From JAWSVE01 sp033852115 (GTDB lineage: Bacteria > Pseudomonadota > Gammaproteobacteria > Pseudomonadales > Cellvibrionaceae): a stretch of DNA of 64,000 nucleotides. Below, piece after piece: positions 17,189 to 25,091 of this stretch. The stretch lies in contig JAWSVE010000002.1 in assembly GCA_033852115.1 (NCBI GenBank), forward strand, positions 310,001 through 374,000, given 5' to 3'. Numbering within the stretch: position 1 is the first letter of the stretch; each line of letters begins with the position of its first letter. The position numbers and the translations under genes were made by a program. Under the pieces are notes generated by a model, which was not told where the DNA came from, did not search any database, and was given only the letters and a program-made list of their open reading frames with translations.

Positions 17189-17668
17189 ATGCTGTTAATT
17201 GAATGTGTGCTTCTATTATTCGCAGCAAATGGTGCTCCGGTTATCGCTAGGAAACTATTTCTCCATGACTTTGACTTTCCGGTCGATGGGTATCATCGTT
17301 TCTCAGATGGCAACCGAGTATTTGGCGAGAGTAAAACCTGGCGGGGTGTCTTTACGTCTATCGCGGCATGTATGGTGTTGGCCTGCGTGTTGCAATTATC
17401 CTGGTTGTTTGGTTGTGTAATCGCGTTACGCGCAATGCTCGGTGATTTGCTGTCAAGTTTTGCAAAACGCCGCTTAGAGATGCCCTCGAGTGCGCGGTGC
17501 AGTGGAGTTGACCAACTACCTGAAGCCATCATTCCTGGACTGTTTGTCGTTATATTTTTTGAGGTTAGCCTAACGGTGGCTTTGAGTAGTGCATTAGTTT
17601 TTGTGGCGGGTGATATTTTACTATCACCCATATTATTTAAATTAGGTTTGCGCAAAGTTCCCTATTAA
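17189..17668 (+). CDS. CDP-archaeol synthase-like (CarS/DUF46) membrane protein
   Basis: A 159-residue protein with four likely membrane helices. It carries the conserved polar signature of the CarS/DUF46 family: FSDGNRVFGESKTWRG near residues 35-50 and GDLLSSFAKRRLEMPSSARC, then GVDQLPEAIIP. In archaea CarS transfers CMP to archaeol phosphate; bacterial members are related to CDP-diacylglycerol synthases and their substrate is unclear. Both key motifs are intact, so activity is plausible. It converges with the phosphoesterase gene, overlapping it by four bases. Confidence 0.82.
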   Translation: MLLIECVLLLFAANGAPVIARKLFLHDFDFPVDGYHRFSDGNRVFGESKTWRGVFTSIAACMVLACVLQLSWLFGCVIALRAMLGDLLSSFAKRRLEMPSSARCSGVDQLPEAIIPGLFVVIFFEVSLTVALSSALVFVAGDILLSPILFKLGLRKVPY

Positions 17669-18735
17669 GTGCTAAAGCCGTTGCAACGTAATGTATGGAC
17701 AGCTACTTCCGGTGGACAGTTTAATCGTACATTGATGATTGAAGTTCCCGCTCCCACGGAAGTGTAACCATGCATTTGTTGGTATTGCCAGTTCCCTTTG
17801 CCCAGCTGTCTGGGGCAGCGTGATTCTAAGATTATGGGTAATCCGCCAGGAAGGCAGATCTGCCCTCCGTGTGTATGGCCGCAAAAAAATAAATCAAAAT
17901 GGGCCTGTTGTGCAATATGAAATAATTCTGGTGTGTGTGACAGCAAGATAGTGAAGCGTGTTGGCTCGAGTGTGGTTGCCACTTTTTCAATATTGTCTAA
18001 CTGAAAATAGTGCCCATCATCAACACCTGCTAACGAAATAATATCTCGGCCTTTTCTCAGTGAAACAGCGCTATTAATTAGGGTTTTGATGCCCATGTCA
18101 TTCATAAATGGCACCATACGAATTGAATCATGGTTGCCGAGCACAGCGTAGATATCGCTGTTAATGTGTTCGCGCAGTTGAGCTAATAATTGCATAGAGC
18201 GCGCGCTATCGCCAAATGTATCGGCACGATAATCCCCGGTCAGAACGCATATATCGTACTCGAGAGTCGCCAGTGTGGACGCAACAACGTTGACTCTCGA
18301 ATCATCCATATCGAGATGCAAATCACTAAGGTGAAGGATCCTAAAGCCATCGAATGCGGGCGGTAAATGGGGTAAATGAATGGTGTTGTTAACAACTTTC
18401 AGCTTGTGTGTGTTGTCTTCACCCCGTTTAAGTAAGCCAGCAAGGCGCAGGCACCCGCGCATTAAGCTGTGAATGGAATACCAGTTTTCTAAATGAAAAA
18501 ACTTTCGGTGCCAGCGAATAACGTTTTGATGGTGAGATTCTTCTAAGTTCAGACGTGTTGCCACATGTTCAGCATCTACGTCATTGGCTAAACAGTGTTG
18601 GAGTTGTTCCAACGTTAGGGGCTGCGTCATTGTTGTGTTTAACTCCGCAAGCGTATTGGTGTTGACGACAGTGATAATGCGATGAATCTTTGCCAGTGTA
18701 GTTTGCGTGTAAACTGGCAGCAAATATTGATTCAT
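17665..18735 (-). CDS. Calcineurin-like metallophosphoesterase (YaeI/YkuE type)
   Basis: A protein of up to 356 residues with a metallophosphoesterase domain from about 120: RILHLSDLHLD, LTGDYRAD, AVLGNHDS and FCGHTHGGQICLPGG supply the two-metal site. The last motif is typical of the YaeI/YkuE group, some of which act on UDP-diacylglucosamine or lipid-linked substrates. The N-terminal 115 residues are unusual and not recognised. Start is uncertain: ATG 18735 gives the full frame, ATG 18630 a 321-residue form; neither has a strong ribosome site. It is convergent with the CarS-like gene. Confidence 0.85.
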   Translation of the reverse strand: MNQYLLPVYTQTTLAKIHRIITVVNTNTLAELNTTMTQPLTLEQLQHCLANDVDAEHVATRLNLEESHHQNVIRWHRKFFHLENWYSIHSLMRGCLRLAGLLKRGEDNTHKLKVVNNTIHLPHLPPAFDGFRILHLSDLHLDMDDSRVNVVASTLATLEYDICVLTGDYRADTFGDSARSMQLLAQLREHINSDIYAVLGNHDSIRMVPFMNDMGIKTLINSAVSLRKGRDIISLAGVDDGHYFQLDNIEKVATTLEPTRFTILLSHTPELFHIAQQAHFDLFFCGHTHGGQICLPGGLPIILESRCPRQLGKGNWQYQQMHGYTSVGAGTSIINVRLNCPPEVAVHTLRCNGFST

Positions 18736-18861
18736 ATCGTATCGCTGGTAAAAAACGCATTGCTTTTGTCGAAGTCGGTTGAATCTGTAAGCTAAAGCGC
18801 TTATAAAGCGTCTTATCGTTAAGTGATATAAATAGCCATGAAAACAGGAGAGCGTTGAACA

Positions 18862-19197
18862 ATGAAATATCTAACAAAAGCCATAATGGTCTGCGTTTTG
18901 TTAAAGGTATCACTATTTTCAATGGGTGCCTTTGCTTCAGATGATATCTGGATTGATGTGCGCACAGAGAAAGAATGGAATAGTGGGCATCTCGAGCAAG
19001 CGGTACACATTCCTTACGATGAGATTACCGGCAAAATTGCGGCGATCACTGAAGACAAAGATGCACCCATTAAACTTTATTGCCGCAGCGGTGGACGCGC
19101 GGGTAAAGCAGAAAAGGCATTAGAAGAGATGGGTTACACCAATGTTCAAAATATGGGTGGCATTGAAGACGCTAAGAAGTTTCTCGCTGATAAATAG
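18862..19197 (+). CDS. Periplasmic rhodanese (PspE-like sulfurtransferase)
   Basis: A 111-residue single rhodanese domain with a signal peptide (about 1-25, ending GAFASD). The active Cys is in LYCRSGGRAGKAEKAL near residue 74, followed by a proper phosphate-like loop, unlike the yibN product. This is the PspE/GlpE size class and should transfer sulfane sulfur from thiosulfate in the periplasm. It stands alone, divergent from the phosphoesterase gene. Confidence 0.9.
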   Translation: MKYLTKAIMVCVLLKVSLFSMGAFASDDIWIDVRTEKEWNSGHLEQAVHIPYDEITGKIAAITEDKDAPIKLYCRSGGRAGKAEKALEEMGYTNVQNMGGIEDAKKFLADK

Positions 19198-19348
19198 TAA
19201 CCAATAGGGCCTTAGTTATTTGGTTTAGGTCCATCTATTCTTACTCGAATCGCTCTTATTGCACTTTGCAGTAGGGCGGTTCTTCCTTCCTTTGTTTTCT
19301 TTAAAGCATTGCTACACTGAGTAGAGTTGCCCCAACTCGAGGTGTACC

Positions 19349-20299
19349 GTGCGTTTACTCTGTCTGTCGTTCGCTATTGTTAGTTGTTTACTGCTTGGCT
19401 GTGGAAAGCCGCCGCAAGAGACCATCAAAATTGCGATCAACCCGTGGCCAGGATACGAATTTTTGTATCTGGCTGAACATCTTGGTTACTTTGACACGGA
19501 AAACTTACCTGTTGAGCTTGTCCCTTTCGGATCATTGTCAGATGCGCAGAGAGCCTATATTCATGGTCGAGTGGATGGATTAGCCAGTACCATAATCGAA
19601 GCTGTTCAATCTCAAGCGTTGGGTGGTCGGCCCCTCAAGATTGTTCTTGTTCCTGATTTTTCGAACGGTGGCGATGTGATTGTCGCCAGCAACCTTGTTG
19701 AATCGATGGAAAACATACAAGGTGTACGTGTAGGCTGCGAGATTGGCTCCCTCGGCATTTATTTGTTGTCGCGTGCTTTAGAAGAATCGGGATTCTCACT
19801 AGATGACGTTGAGCTTGTTAATGTTGAACAAAGTAGCGGTGCTAGAGCGATGGATGCTGGCAATATTGATGCATTTGTTACCTACCCTCCGATCTCGTTA
19901 GAAATTCTAAAACAACCCAATAGATCAATAATTTTTAGCTCAGCCGAAATTCCCTATGAAATTGTTGATACGGTTGCAGTTGCTAATGACGTCTTGGAAA
20001 ACTATCCAAATTTTGTTGAGAAGTTGCGTAACGTTTGGAAAAAAGTGCTGGACTACGCTGAGCAAAATCCTGACATGGCTTATGATGTTATGGCGCAGAG
20101 AGAAGGTATTACGAGTGAAGAATTCCGAGAAGCGCTAGGTGATCTGAAAATTATTGGCTATGAGGAACAGAAAGCTATTTTCAGTAAGCCCGCCGAGCTG
20201 GACCAACGAGCGAAATCTGTTTGTGATGTACTTAATCGTGTAGGCGCTATTGAATATAACTGCCAAGAGTTGGGCTTGCTAGCCTATAGGCAGCAGTAA
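19349..20299 (+). CDS. NitT/TauT-type solute-binding lipoprotein
   Basis: A 316-residue lipoprotein: hydrophobic leader with lipobox LLGC (Cys near 18) followed by a periplasmic binding protein of the SsuA/NMT1/TauA fold. Marks are IKIAINPWPGYEFLYLAEHLGYF, GRVDGLASTIIEAVQ and VNVEQSSGARAMDAGNIDAFVTY. Start is GTG 19349. No ABC permease or ATPase gene lies nearby; instead a sensor kinase follows after 54 bases on the same strand. I infer that it presents a ligand to that kinase rather than feeding a transporter. The ligand is unknown. Confidence 0.85.
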   Translation: MRLLCLSFAIVSCLLLGCGKPPQETIKIAINPWPGYEFLYLAEHLGYFDTENLPVELVPFGSLSDAQRAYIHGRVDGLASTIIEAVQSQALGGRPLKIVLVPDFSNGGDVIVASNLVESMENIQGVRVGCEIGSLGIYLLSRALEESGFSLDDVELVNVEQSSGARAMDAGNIDAFVTYPPISLEILKQPNRSIIFSSAEIPYEIVDTVAVANDVLENYPNFVEKLRNVWKKVLDYAEQNPDMAYDVMAQREGITSEEFREALGDLKIIGYEEQKAIFSKPAELDQRAKSVCDVLNRVGAIEYNCQELGLLAYRQQ

Positions 20300-20353
20300 T
20301 GTCTATAGGCTTTAAAAAGATAATAGCTTGCAGGGTCGTCAAGGTGTAGATCA

Positions 20354-22099
20354 TTGAAAGCCATTAAGACACATTTTTACCAATCATTATCGTTTAAACT
20401 GATGCTGCCGGTTCTAGTTGTCGGTTTGTTGTCGTTATTAGGTTTGATTGCGGTTGAATATCTACGCGTTGAGCGCGCAATTCAACAACGATTAGTGCAA
20501 GAAGCTGATCACTTGGGGGATACATTAGTTATTGCCTCAGAAGCAAATTCATCGGCAGAGAATCTACAGCGCATCACATTCAATATCGCAGCGAAAGATT
20601 TTATACGTGAAATTTATGTCGTCGATCCCCGAAAAAATCAGATTTATGCATCGAGCCAAGAAAATCTGCAGTACCAGGGAGTCGATAACCTACCATCGCA
20701 GATTCTATCTGACTATCTGCACTATGTGTCGGGTGAAAGTGCGCCGGTTGGCGATAGCTTGGACAAAGGTATTCGTCTGCTATCTATTCAATTGATCGAT
20801 AGTTCGGTTAATAGACTAAGAACATTTCACGTGATTTTGTCGCTCAACCCCGACCAATTATTGGCCAGTGGTATTCAAGAAATCTACGCGGTTAGTGCTA
20901 GCTATTTAATAGGCTTGCTGCTGATACTCGCGGGTGTATTTTGGGTCCAAAGCGCTGTAGTAACCTCGCCACTGAGAAGGTTTAGGCAAAAGATAATTGA
21001 GCAAATTACACATCGAGGTGAGCTGACCAAAAAAATCGAGCATGGATCAAAAGATGAGTTGGGTCTTCTCGTTAATGCTTACAACTCGCTGGTAGAACGC
21101 AATAGTGCAAGCAGAAAGATTATGGAGCAACAAGCGGCTGAGCTTCTCGAAGCGAAAGATAAAGCCGATCAGGCAAACCTCGCCAAGTCACAGTTTTTGG
21201 CGAGTATGAGCCACGAAATTCGTACACCCATGAATGGCATGCTGGGCATGATAGAGTTGCTTAAAAAAACCAATCTAGATAGAGCGCAACGCCACAAACT
21301 CGGTTTGGCGGAGTCCAGTGGCAAGTCGCTATTGTCTCTAATCAACGATATCTTGGATTTTTCAAAGATCGAAGCAGGTAGGATGGATGTCGAGTACATT
21401 GCTTTTCGTGTGCGAGATTTGCTGGGTGAAGTGGCGGAAGCAATGGCGGTCAAGGCCCAGCATAAAAAGGTCGAGTTGATCTTAGATCAAACAAACGTCA
21501 ACTATCAGACAATCATTGGTGACCCAACGCGTATTCGGCAAATACTCACCAATATATTAGGCAATGCAATTAAGTTTACAGACCGGGGTGAAATTAAAAT
21601 TATTGCGAGCTTAGAAAAGCAATCCCCTGTTGATACTCGGTTAGTTTGTAAAATAATTGACTCGGGTGTCGGTATTCCTAAAGAAAAAATTGCTGAGTTA
21701 TTTTCATCGTTTACACAAGTTGACGCCTCGACCACGCGTAAGTACGGCGGTACTGCTTTGGGGCTGGCTATATCGAGAAAGCTTTGTCAATTGATGGGTG
21801 GGGACATCAAAGTAGAGAGCAAGGTCGGGATGGGCAGCTGTTTTGAGTTTTTCGTTGACTGTGGCTTAGAGCATTGCACAGAAGGCGTCGGATTGCGGCG
21901 AGACATCGCTGATGTGATGGGAGATGTTAAGCTGCTCGTTGCTGATTCTAATCAAGCGGCGGTAGATGCCATAGTGAATCAACTTACAAAATTAGGTGCG
22001 AATGTAAAAACGGCGAAGTCCGTAAATGAGGTAGAACAATATCTCGTGGGGGCTAAGCATTCAGGTGTGTCCTTCGATGGGTTATTGGTTAGCAAATAA
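20354..22099 (+). CDS. Hybrid sensor histidine kinase, N-terminal part of a frameshifted gene
   Basis: A 581-residue frame from TTG 20354 (AAGGTG ahead). Order: membrane helix (about 14-36), periplasmic loop (37-175), second helix (about 180-202), HAMP (203-255), HisKA with the phospho-His in FLASMSHEIRTPMNGM near 290, HATPase with TNILGNAIKFTDRG and DSGVGIP, then the first 60 residues of a receiver-like domain. The G2 box reads GGTALGLAI instead of the usual GGTGLGLAI. The frame stops at TAA 22097-22099 inside the receiver, and the rest continues in the +1 frame. The two parts look like one gene. Confidence 0.85.
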   Translation: MKAIKTHFYQSLSFKLMLPVLVVGLLSLLGLIAVEYLRVERAIQQRLVQEADHLGDTLVIASEANSSAENLQRITFNIAAKDFIREIYVVDPRKNQIYASSQENLQYQGVDNLPSQILSDYLHYVSGESAPVGDSLDKGIRLLSIQLIDSSVNRLRTFHVILSLNPDQLLASGIQEIYAVSASYLIGLLLILAGVFWVQSAVVTSPLRRFRQKIIEQITHRGELTKKIEHGSKDELGLLVNAYNSLVERNSASRKIMEQQAAELLEAKDKADQANLAKSQFLASMSHEIRTPMNGMLGMIELLKKTNLDRAQRHKLGLAESSGKSLLSLINDILDFSKIEAGRMDVEYIAFRVRDLLGEVAEAMAVKAQHKKVELILDQTNVNYQTIIGDPTRIRQILTNILGNAIKFTDRGEIKIIASLEKQSPVDTRLVCKIIDSGVGIPKEKIAELFSSFTQVDASTTRKYGGTALGLAISRKLCQLMGGDIKVESKVGMGSCFEFFVDCGLEHCTEGVGLRRDIADVMGDVKLLVADSNQAAVDAIVNQLTKLGANVKTAKSVNEVEQYLVGAKHSGVSFDGLLVSK

Positions 22100-23138
22100 C
22101 CTCGAAGACAATATGTTAGAAAAGATACAGGCATTAGCACCCTTGTCGGCGGAGACATGTATTGTTCTTATGACTCAAATCGAAGACCATTCGGACCCAC
22201 GAATTCTCACCCGGTGCGGTGTGAGCTTTTCGTTTTCGAAGCCGCTAACTCTCGATGATTTAGTTCATGCGCTTGCGGCTATTGTGTTGGGTGAAGGAAC
22301 CTATCGTAAAGATTGGTCTGGTCATACTGAAGATGAAATAACTGGACCAACACATGCGTCACTGATGGAAAATAAACGAGTGTTGGTAGTGGAAGACAAT
22401 AAAATTAACCAAGAAGTGATCGCAGGCATTTTAGATGAATACAACCTTCACCCTGATTTTGCAGATAATGGCTTAGAGGCCTTGCATAAACTAGCAAGTG
22501 CAGACCCCTATGACTTCATCCTTATGGATTGCCAAATGCCCGAAATGGACGGCTATCAAGCGAGTGAATCAATTCGTCGTGGTGATGCAGGTGAGCGCCA
22601 TAGTGACAGTATTATTATTGCGCTGACCGCCAACGCGATGCGCGGTGATCGAGAGCGCTGTTTAGCATCGGGGATGAATGACTACTTATCCAAGCCGATC
22701 GATTCCGGTGCATTGGAGCGAATGATGACGAAATGGGCGTTGATACAATCCGGTGGAGTCGACCACACATTTGCACAACCGTATGTCGAAGCACCAAGCA
22801 ATACAGACCTGTGGGATAAAGGCTCGGCGCTTAAACGTGTTCGAGGAAAAGAAGAGCGCTTAGTGGTACTAATGAAGATGTTCCTGGGCGAAATGCCAAA
22901 CCGATTACAAGCATTAGAGGAAGCAGTGCGTGCGGAGGATGTGCAAACAGCTCGTGAACTTGCACATACTATAAAAGGTGTGGCCGGGAATATCAGCGCT
23001 AACAGCACCATGGAAGCTGCGGCGGCGCTTGAGTCGGCGGCGCGAGACGGTGACCTATCACAACTGAAGGAGTCATTAGCGATGTTAAGTGCGCGCTTGG
23101 CTTCCGTTAATTTGATGTTTGAACAGTATCTCGATTAA
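22065..23138 (+). CDS. Receiver and Hpt part of the frameshifted hybrid kinase
   Basis: A 357-residue frame overlapping the kinase end by 35 bases. It carries the second half of a degenerate receiver (to about 75), a full receiver with RVLVVEDNKINQEVI, phospho-Asp in FILMDCQMPEMDGYQAS and Lys in DYLSKPID (about 103-225), and an Hpt domain with the phospho-His in ARELAHTIKGVAGNISA near 310. This completes a BarA-like layout HAMP-HisKA-HATPase-pseudoREC-REC-Hpt. Removing one base near 22095 would join it to the kinase frame. As a separate gene its N-terminus would be half a domain, so a frameshift or sequence error is likelier. Confidence 0.8.
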   Translation: MCPSMGYWLANNLEDNMLEKIQALAPLSAETCIVLMTQIEDHSDPRILTRCGVSFSFSKPLTLDDLVHALAAIVLGEGTYRKDWSGHTEDEITGPTHASLMENKRVLVVEDNKINQEVIAGILDEYNLHPDFADNGLEALHKLASADPYDFILMDCQMPEMDGYQASESIRRGDAGERHSDSIIIALTANAMRGDRERCLASGMNDYLSKPIDSGALERMMTKWALIQSGGVDHTFAQPYVEAPSNTDLWDKGSALKRVRGKEERLVVLMKMFLGEMPNRLQALEEAVRAEDVQTARELAHTIKGVAGNISANSTMEAAAALESAARDGDLSQLKESLAMLSARLASVNLMFEQYLD

Positions 23139-23483
23139 TAGCGGCACTGGTTTCGCAGTCCTACTTGGTTTCTCACTCCTACTTGGTTCTGCACTCTTCA
23201 TGTGCATTATCCCGCCCTGGGCTGACCTGTTATCAATAGTCCATTTGTGAGACAATTCGAGTCGCAGCGCCGCGTCTGCTCTAATACCGATCATTTTCAT
23301 GGGACATTGTGACTTCTACATAGTGTTTACGTGAATGGCACCCTGCCGTCAGGCTCTATTGGATAAACGATTGCGGTTTTCCAGAGAACTTTCACTAAAT
23401 TAATCCGTTGAAAATATGACTCATTGACCAACAATGTCGTTGGCTATTTTCATAGGCTTAACTAACACAGATTGGGAGACATC
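23139..23483. other. Intergenic region between hybrid kinase and slyD
   Basis: About 345 bases without a credible gene. The first part holds three 18-base near-repeats (23149-23202). The rest must contain the slyD promoter, but no clear box pair stands out; GGGAGA before ATG 23484 is its ribosome site. Confidence 0.5.
23149..23202. repeat. Three 18-bp imperfect tandem repeats
   Basis: Units start at 23149, 23167 and 23185. The first two differ at two positions (GGTTTCGCAGTCCTACTT against GGTTTCTCACTCCTACTT); the third is more diverged (GGTTCTGCACTCTTCATG). They start 10 bases after the kinase stop codon. No protein or RNA role is apparent. Confidence 0.7.
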
Positions 23484-23954
23484 ATGTCCTTATTGATAGG
23501 CGACAAAGTCGTCGTTAGCATGCATTACACACTGAAAAATGATGAAGGCGAAGTTATTGACACTTCTGAGGGCCGAGATCCACTTAATTACTTGCATGGG
23601 TCAGGCAATATAATTCCGGGCTTAGAAAATGCCTTAGTCGGTAAAACAACGGGTGATAAACTCGATGTACGTGTAGAAGCAGCCGAAGGGTATGGTGAAG
23701 TGGTTCCCGAGCTTGTGCAGACTATCGACAAGTCTTTATTTCAAGGTGTTGATAAAGTTGAAGAAGGTATGACATTTAACGCGCAAGGCCCAAATGGGCA
23801 GGTACAACAAGTTGTTGTAAAAGCCGTTGAAGGTGATGAAGTGACTATTGACGCGAACCATCCGTTGGCTGGCGTTGCATTAAATTTCTCAGTAGAAATT
23901 ATGCAAATTCGTGAAGCGTCTGAAGAAGAAGTTGCCCACGGTCACGCACACTAA
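23484..23954 (+). CDS. slyD: FKBP-type peptidyl-prolyl isomerase SlyD
   Basis: A 156-residue cytoplasmic FKBP-type prolyl isomerase and chaperone. Marks: DTSEGRDPLNYLHGSGNIIPGLENAL in the FKBP part (split around the insert-in-flap domain), EAAEGYGEV, and ANHPLAGVALNFSVEI. The C-terminal metal-binding tail is short (HGHAH), so nickel handling as in E. coli SlyD is probably weak. ATG 23484 follows GGGAGA; the upstream in-frame ATG at 23472 is less likely. A bidirectional terminator follows. Confidence 0.93.
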   Translation: MSLLIGDKVVVSMHYTLKNDEGEVIDTSEGRDPLNYLHGSGNIIPGLENALVGKTTGDKLDVRVEAAEGYGEVVPELVQTIDKSLFQGVDKVEEGMTFNAQGPNGQVQQVVVKAVEGDEVTIDANHPLAGVALNFSVEIMQIREASEEEVAHGHAH

Positions 23955-23995
23955 TGCTTGTCTCATAGCAACGTATTCATAATACGCTGATATAA

Positions 23996-24034
23996 AAAAA
24001 CGCCGTACAGTGTAAAACAGTACGGCGTTTTTTT
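23996..24034. terminator. Bidirectional terminator between slyD and SDR gene
   Basis: An 11-base stem (AAACGCCGTAC, 23998-24008, paired with GTACGGCGTTT at 24020-24030) is flanked by A and T runs. It serves slyD on plus and the SDR gene on minus. Confidence 0.9.
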
Positions 24035-24052
24035 ATTGGTGCTGGACTCAAA

Positions 24053-24856
24053 TCAGTCGTCAGTGCGCTTTTGTGCATTCGCAATATTACTACCGCCGTC
24101 GAGTGCAATGATTTGCCCCGTGACATAGTTGCTGGCAGGGGACGACAAGAACAGTGCTAAGCTACCCATATCCTGTGGGCGGCCAATGCGACCCATTGGA
24201 ATACCGCTTTCAATGCGCTCCTTATGGTCTTTTAATGTTTGTGCCATCATCTTACTTTCAAAAGGCCCGGGTGCTATCGCATTGATGTTTAAACCTTTGT
24301 CTGCCAATCGAACCGCTAAATTTTTCGTTAAGTGATGCACAGCGGCTTTACTGGCACCGTAGGAATAGTTGTCCGTTGTTGATATACGTAAGCCGTCAAT
24401 TGAACCGATATTAATGATTTTACTTGGGCTTTCGCGCGACGCATCTTTCTCGAGAAGTGGTAATAAATCGCGTGTCAACATAAAAATTGCGCGAACGTTA
24501 ATATTAAACACCTTGTCGTAACCATCATCGGGGAAAGACTCAAAGGGAGCACCCCATGCCGCGCCGGCGTTATTGACCAAAATATCAATTTTTGATTCAC
24601 GTTGTTTGATATCGTCAACAAACTTTTGGCGCCCTTCGTCGGTCGCAAGATCACCGGGTATTGCAATACACTCGCCCATTGTCGATAACTCTGCCGCTGC
24701 TTCCAAGCAGGGTCCGGCTTTGCGTGCAGTGATATACACCTTTGCACCGTTCTCCACGAGTGCGTGGGCGATCATGTAACCGATGCCACGTGAGCCACCG
24801 GTTACAACGGCCACTTTGCCGGCCACAGTAAATAATTCATCAATTCGTAATGTCAT
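24053..24856 (-). CDS. SDR family oxidoreductase (RhlG-like)
   Basis: A 267-residue short-chain dehydrogenase/reductase. The nucleotide motif is VTGGSRGIGYMIA (residues about 18-30), with NNAGAAWG, the catalytic Ser in NIGSIDG, YSYGASKAAVHHL for Tyr and Lys, and the C-terminal VTGQIIALDGG. An Arg after the first strand (ITARKAG) suggests NADPH. Overall it resembles RhlG-type beta-ketoacyl reductases. Substrate is unknown. It is separated by about 230 bases from the PQQ dehydrogenase gene upstream, so it may be a separate unit. Confidence 0.88.
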   Translation of the reverse strand: MTLRIDELFTVAGKVAVVTGGSRGIGYMIAHALVENGAKVYITARKAGPCLEAAAELSTMGECIAIPGDLATDEGRQKFVDDIKQRESKIDILVNNAGAAWGAPFESFPDDGYDKVFNINVRAIFMLTRDLLPLLEKDASRESPSKIINIGSIDGLRISTTDNYSYGASKAAVHHLTKNLAVRLADKGLNINAIAPGPFESKMMAQTLKDHKERIESGIPMGRIGRPQDMGSLALFLSSPASNYVTGQIIALDGGSNIANAQKRTDD

Positions 24857-25091
24857 GTTGTCTTCCTAATAAAGAGCTGCAGCAGTACTTGTTGACTCGA
24901 ACGTTTGACTACTGCAAGGGTAACGGACAAATAGCGCGCATTTAAATTGCGTGCTGTGAAATGTATGGCGCGAAGAGAATAACAGAATTACTCAGCTTTT
25001 TCCGAATCGTTAAGCCCTATAAACAAAGCCACTAGTGTTGAGTTACCTGTGTTTATAATGTGTGTGATAGCTGTCGTTAGATCGATAAAAA

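Noticed and set aside
17739..17951. Plus-strand frame opposite the metallophosphoesterase
   Set aside because: Antisense to clear phosphoesterase motifs and lacking any ribosome site.
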